A stretch of DNA of 33,660 nt from Zygnema cylindricum. Its lineage: Eukaryota > Streptophyta > Zygnematophyceae > Zygnematales > Zygnemataceae. Under the pieces are notes generated by a model that made no database searches, was not told the origin of the DNA, and worked only from the letters and a program-made list of their open reading frames with translations. The position numbers and the translations under genes are program-made. The stretch lies in NCBI GenBank assembly GCA_037447655.1, contig JBBHKE010003202.1, positions 1 through 33,660 on the forward strand. Reading direction: 5' to 3'. Of this stretch, positions 29,063-33,660 are shown one piece after another. Every line of letters starts with the position of its first letter. The first letter of the stretch is position 1.

Positions 29063-29504
29063 CACCGTCAATCGCTATTAGAGTATATAACGCCAATTCG
29101 GTGCCCTTTTTCAAAAAACAAAACCAGAAATACATTCCATAATTCTATTTTTTTCCATTATTCTAATTAGGGTTTTTTTCAATTAGCGATAATAATGGAA
29201 GTACACTGCAATGGAAATAGTGTGGAATTCGGACAGGAAATTTCCTTACGAATGGTACTTTTTGAATTACAAAGGCAAAAAAGGACACTTGACATTATTG
29301 CGCACACATGTGAATGTGCACTGGAAGAAAGAGATGCAAACTCGTCGCAAAAAATCATGTTCTCATATGTTCGTCCGTCGACTGTGTGAACAGCGCGACG
29401 GCGTACGAATTGTCAGATTTTGTACGAATACACATATTACTGTAGACATTGAAAGGGCGGGTATTTATTATTCAGGACAACACAAATTAAAGTTAGGGAT
29501 TAGT

Positions 29505-29543
<39 letters not shown>

Positions 29544-29623
29544 TTAAATTCCCGACTGGTGTTAACAACACTAATTATTTTTTTAAGCTATTTATTCCTT
29601 TACTCTAATAGCGATTGACGGTG
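29063..29623. mobile_element. TA-flanked MITE, copy 4
   Basis: Ends CACCGTCAATCGCTATTAG and CTAATAGCGATTGACGGTG (perfectly complementary), TA at 29061-29062 and 29624-29625. The interior is diverged from copies 1-3 but keeps GCGCGACGGCGTACGAATT. A (TA)n microsatellite occupies 29508-29540. The 135-codon ORF at 29211-29618 reads through the microsatellite and inverted end and is not a gene. Confidence 0.85.
29508..29540. repeat. (TA)16 microsatellite
   Basis: Uninterrupted alternating TA tract within MITE copy 4. Confidence 0.97.
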
Positions 29624-29788
29624 TAGTGACCAAAAGTATATATGGAAGAGGTTTAGTGAGGAAATCCCCTATGTACTTTTCAATAGTCAAGATATTGGCT
29701 TGAAAGCCCATACAGTGGGTTTTGAAATTAAAATATAGTGTAGGTCACATAAGGCTCATAGAACCCCTTCTTATTTAGGGCTCATAAC

Positions 29789-30093
29789 CATAGTTCAAAA
29801 GTAGGCATTGTATTGTAGGCCTTTTGTCAGCGAATTTAGCGTAAGTTGTGTTATGGGCTTTTCATGTGATCTTCTTAGACCGCTACTTTGATTAGCGACC
29901 GTCTGATCGTCCGAATATGACGGTGTAAATAAATATTTTTGGTCCGGATGTTTTAATTGGTCCAATTTTTGGTCCGAATGTTTTAATTGGTCCGAATTGG
30001 TCCGAATACGATATGAGTCTTAAGGTCATATTGTATGTTTTACATACAATAGGCATATTGTATGGGCCTACTTTCACCTACTTTTGAACTATG
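29789..30093. mobile_element. hAT-like MITE (CATAGTTC family)
   Basis: 305 bp with perfect 17-bp inverted ends CATAGTTCAAAAGTAGG / CCTACTTTTGAACTATG and an exact 8-bp duplication CTCATAAC (29781-29788 and 30094-30101), the hAT signature. The interior repeats TTTGGTCCGGATGTTTTAATT twice near 29938-29990. Its relative at about 3990-4440 shares both halves. Confidence 0.92.
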
Positions 30094-30101
30094 CTCATAA
30101 C

Positions 30102-31740
30102 AATTTTTTCTCCAACGCACCCCTTACAAATTTGAGCTTAAACACTTACAACTCGTCAATAACGCTAAGAAAGATACTAAAGTGCCCTAAAACTCAATAA
30201 AGACCTTAAAACCAATAATATCCCCAATCAGTTTAGCTAAGCTTATGTTCAGACAGTGAAAACCATCTCGATAATTGTTCAAACATTCTTATTCTTTGGA
30301 AATTTATAAAATAAAATATAACGGTAAGTAAAAAAGTAAATGATTTTCAATTTTATCATTCTTTCACTCAAATGTCACCCACTACTAAGATGAAATTGTA
30401 AATTTTTATAGAGTGAATGTGATATTCGATCGTAATAGAGTGCCAATATTCAAATTTAAAAGAGTGAACGATAAATGTTGAAATTGAACATCCATTAAAA
30501 GGTCGAGTCTGAATTTTTAACGACTTTTAAGGTTAACTATCGACCTCCAAATAAATAACCACCAGTGTTAAATCTTTCTAGTTTTAATTAAATATATAAT
30601 ACTATTTGTGAGTATATTTTTGTGAAGGTTTATTCACTTTCGAAGATTGACATTTGAAGTGTAACCATATAAACTGAAATAAAACACCAACAGAATCATA
30701 AAAACGTACATTATTATTTGCACAAGCTATTATGAGGGTTAAAATGAGTGTAAAATTGATGTATTGTTTTTGTTTGGACAATTATTTCGATGACGTAGGT
30801 TAACTGTACAATGCTAAAACCTGATAGGGCTAAAATGCCATCAAACAGCATCGTTTTTTTTTTAAATAAAAGTTAACGATGGGATTATGTATTAAGAACT
30901 TGTTTTGCTTGTAAACGGCATCGTAAAAGCAAAAAATATAAGTTGCAAGGCGCAATAATGTCAAATAACAAAAACTTGCAACATAAAAAACAAAAAAATT
31001 GTGGGTGTCTACTGTTATTGATATTCGGTTATGTAAGATACTGTCTCTTATACTATCGTTGATAATATTAATACAAAACATTAGTTTTTCAAGGTTATTT
31101 TGCAATTATTTCACAATATAGGTGCATCTCCTATGTTGGGGAAACTACCCAATATTCTTCCCATAAATTTTGGTTAAGTAACTGGTGGTTGGCGTAAGAA
31201 TTGACACAACAATTCAAGTAGTTGTCATTACATAAATAGTACCATGTTAGTGTAGAGAAGATTACCTCGTGAATACGCATTAAGGTTTATAAATTGTTAG
31301 TGTACAAGTAGTGTTATTTACTGCAATATTTGTTTAAGGCCATTCGCTAAGAAAAAACTAACTCTAATTTATGCATAACTTTAATTTGGGTATAGTTTTC
31401 CCTTAGTGTAGCGGTATAGCATGTGTTCACATAGTCGATGTTTGAACGTGTGAGAACAATTTTGTGTGATTTCCCCCCTTCTTTATCAGTGGAAATAAAA
31501 CACGACTGCTCTTTTGTGTGGATACACTCACTTTAGCGTGTGGACGTCTTTATTTGGCACTCTTTCTGTACGATTGTAAGAATTAACGAAGAATTTCAGT
31601 ACGAACTGGCACATTTTTTACAAGGCACTTTTTAAAAGGAATCCAAGTGAGTTATTAATGCTAAAGTAAACAGTAGTTATATTAACGTAGAAAAAGAGTT
31701 AGAGTTATTAATTACATTTTAAGTCGAGGGTCGAAATTCG
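30102..31740. other. AT-rich intergenic region
   Basis: Very AT-rich, with no ORF above 91 codons and no repeat pair that I could find. The minus-strand ORF at 30830-31105 is hydrophobic by virtue of AT-richness and matches nothing. A weak tRNA-like segment is noted at 31395-31457. Confidence 0.5.
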
Positions 31741-31747
31741 AGGACGC

Positions 31748-31873
31748 CGAATTAGCGCTATCAACGCTATTAGCGATTCACGGGGTTCTATTTATAATTC
31801 TATTTCTATTTAAGATTGTAGTTTAGAGGCGCCGAATTAGTCTTGTTAGCACTGATAGCGATTCACGACGTAC
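31748..31873. mobile_element. Two decayed ends of TA-flanked MITEs
   Basis: GCCGAATTAGCG...GCTATTAGCGATTCACGGGG (about 31746-31785) and GCCGAATTAGTC...CTGATAGCGATTCACGACG (about 31832-31871) each resemble the right end of the MITE family. Full copies cannot be traced, so these are relics or end-only fragments. Confidence 0.55.
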
Positions 31874-32003
31874 TACCACCAGCCGTGCATCGAGTAGCGT
31901 ATCGTGTAGTGCAAAATTTGAAAGCGCGATATAACACAGTCATTGTCCATATTGTCTCTAAAAATATCGTGGGGTTTTCGATACTATACGCGACTCTACT
32001 CTA

Positions 32004-32212
32004 CACCGTGAATCGCAATTAGCGTTAATCACGCTAATTCGGCGCCCCTAAGTTTTTACCAAAATTCTTAAATAGAGTGATTAAAAAAACCCTTTAAACC
32101 AAGTTAGAGTGACTGATTTCCTTTGAAAATCCCCAAATTCCCAATTAGCGTTAACCACACTATTTATTATTTTATACTAAATATTTGTTAACGCTAATTG
32201 CGATTCGCTTTG
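32004..32212. mobile_element. TA-flanked MITE, short copy 5
   Basis: Left end CACCGTGAATCGCAATTAG, right end CTAATTGCGATTCGCTTTG, with TA on both sides (32002-32003, 32213-32214). Only 209 bp; it retains the subterminal ACGCTAATT/AATTAGCGT motifs but lacks the interior of copies 1-4. Confidence 0.75.
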
Positions 32213-32214
32213 TA

Positions 32215-33318
32215 GCTCTTTAGAATTCAATAGGGTTGTAGCATACAATTTTGGTTATTTACGAATGAAAACGAGAAAGCACTTGCGCCAAGTGAAAGCG
32301 CCATCGGTTTTGACGGCTTGTTGATGGTACTGTACCTTTTTTCTAGAAAATCACTTTTTATATTCTTTTGTTTTTACGCGAGTCCTGGTCCAACATTGTT
32401 TCAAGTGGCATTTTGCCGCAAGTAGCCAAATGTATTTTGGCGCTTTGGAAATCCTCCTCAAGGAGTCTTGACTATATTGGATTGTCGTATTATGTTGTCT
32501 TTGCCTCTTTGGTCGGCTCAAGTCAATTGGTACTATGTTTCATACGGACACGTCCATCATATTTTGTTTCGCACGCGTGTTCTCATTTTCCAAACTTTCA
32601 AATAATGTCATCATTAACTTATTGTTTAGATTTCGGGAGAATCGTATAAAATATTTTTTATACAAAATCACCGAAGATCCTCCTCACGAAATATAGATGA
32701 CAGAATATTGCAATAATGCCGCTAAGAGATAAACGCTGCACGTTTTTATGTACGGATACAGCTTGGAGAGTGCCCTTCTTTAACACACTTGCAACATTGC
32801 GACATTTTTGTCGGTTTTCCAGATTTTTGCAATGTCATCCTGTTAGTCGTATTTAAAACCGAAAGATTTTCCATTTAGTACCGTAAAGAATGTTAAAGTT
32901 TTAAAAGACTGCGATATGTGCAAAATATCGAAAGTCGTTGTCTTGGAGCCGTAGATCTTAGGATATCAAATCTTACGAGATCCCAAGGCACCTTCGTGTG
33001 TGAACCAAAAATCTCCACGTAGGTAGAATCTTTGTCCTGAATTTCGGATTCGCTCTAAGAACAATTCTCTGCCAGGCGGAATCTTTATTTTATTTATCTT
33101 TCATTTCCTGCCCGGTATAACTATGCCATGGCTCCAATTATTTTTCTTGAAGTTTTTTTTTTTGTTTTTTGTTTTTTTTCTTTGGTCTTCCCGCGCTCGT
33201 CCAGGACTTTTTAGGTCAAAATTCTACCTGTGCTATCATGGAACTGAAATACTATTTACGGTTCACAAAAGTTCGTTCAGAATCCACTGACAAAAAGCTT
33301 CAAAAAAGACAAATGCAG
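32215..33318. other. Non-genic region
   Basis: One 93-codon ORF (32368-32649) is open but unrecognised and probably chance. A polyT/GTTTT tract lies at 33149-33181. Nothing else is supportable. Confidence 0.45.
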
Positions 33319-33320
33319 TA

Positions 33321-33537
33321 CACCGCCAACCGCTATTAGCGTAGAAGTTTCTTTAGCGTATACGAATAATTAGCGTGGTTTACGCTAATTGGGAATTTGG
33401 AAATTATCGAAGAAATCGATTACTCTAATTAGGAATTAGGGATTTTTTAAATAGAGTGGATAACTCTATTTGAGAATAAAAAAAAAAAAGCGGGACGGAA
33501 TTAGCGTACACAACGCTAATAGCGATTGGCGCTATTG
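33321..33537. mobile_element. TA-flanked MITE, short copy 6
   Basis: Left end CACCGCCAACCGCTATTAG after TA (33319-33320); right end CTAATAGCGATTGGCGCTAT before TA (33538-33539), with about 3 extra bases against the left. It contains TTAGCGTATACGAATAATTAGCG, which the next copy shares, so these two form a subfamily. Confidence 0.65.
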
Positions 33538-33544
33538 TACAGAA

Positions 33545-33660
33545 CACCGCCAATCGTTATTAGCGTGTAAGTTTTTTTAGCGTATACGAAAAATTAGCGT
33601 GGTTTACGCTAATTGGAATTTGAAAATTTTAGAAGAAATCGTCTATTTTAATTAGAAATT
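33545..33660. mobile_element. TA-flanked MITE, copy 7, cut by window end
   Basis: Starts CACCGCCAATCGTTATTAG and follows copy 6 closely (GTGGTTTACGCTAATTGG). It is preceded by AA rather than TA. Its right end lies outside the window. Confidence 0.65.

Noticed and set aside
29211-29618. 135-codon ORF
   Set aside because: It reads through a (TA)n microsatellite and the inverted end of a MITE; chance frame.
32368-32649. 93-codon ORF as a small gene
   Set aside because: No recognisable motif, no second copy and no supporting signals; length is within chance expectation.

Overview
The window looks like repeat-dense, non-genic chromosomal DNA from a eukaryote, most likely a land plant. Three things point there. 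A single uninterrupted 422-codon ORF (5477-6745) reads like the plant-specific BTB/POZ family typified by Arabidopsis At3g05675/At1g63850. Ty1/copia LTR retrotransposons are present. Their primer-binding sites match, as I recall it, the anticodon arm of the plant initiator tRNA-Met. I cannot place the lineage further. There are no operons, rRNA genes or CRISPR arrays, and only two ORFs look convincingly protein-coding.

Layout. (1) 1-354 holds an inverted, broken fragment of the BTB gene, cut by the window edge. (2) About 515-6745 (unit A) and about 8165-22455 (unit B) are two diverged, directly oriented copies of one segment. Unit A ends with the intact BTB gene; unit B ends with a frameshifted, truncated BTB copy. 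The 3' end of the intact gene plus about 430 bp downstream is duplicated again at about 7166-7990. (3) Each unit later took its own insertions. Unit A has a hAT-like element (1753-2624) and a second hAT-like MITE (about 3990-4440). Unit B has a PIF/Harbinger-like foldback element (8488-10001) and a large copia element (11825-21244).

(4) The copia element is a nest. The outer element (LTRs 11825-12331 and 20722-21244, TSD GAAAT) carries a decayed gag-pol in the order gag, protease, integrase, RT, RNase H. It was split between integrase and RT by a second LTR element (15283-19184, TSD AGGAG). The inner element has 1.15-kb LTRs and a single open gag-only ORF (424 codons) with no pol, so it would need enzymes from another element. 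In both elements the gag ATG lies inside the 5' LTR, and the primer-binding site is read as codons.

(5) From 22456 to the right end I find no credible gene. The region is packed with non-autonomous DNA transposons: a TA-flanked MITE family with at least six copies, two hAT-like families with 8-bp target duplications, one more hAT-like element with an exact 8-bp duplication, and a second foldback element with a long palindrome. Several minisatellite-like repeats lie among them. The eight largest elements cover about 60% of 23789-30093.

The most unusual observations are the intact gag-only ORF between strongly diverged LTRs, the half-tRNA-type primer site buried in the gag coding sequence of both copia elements, and the foldback family.
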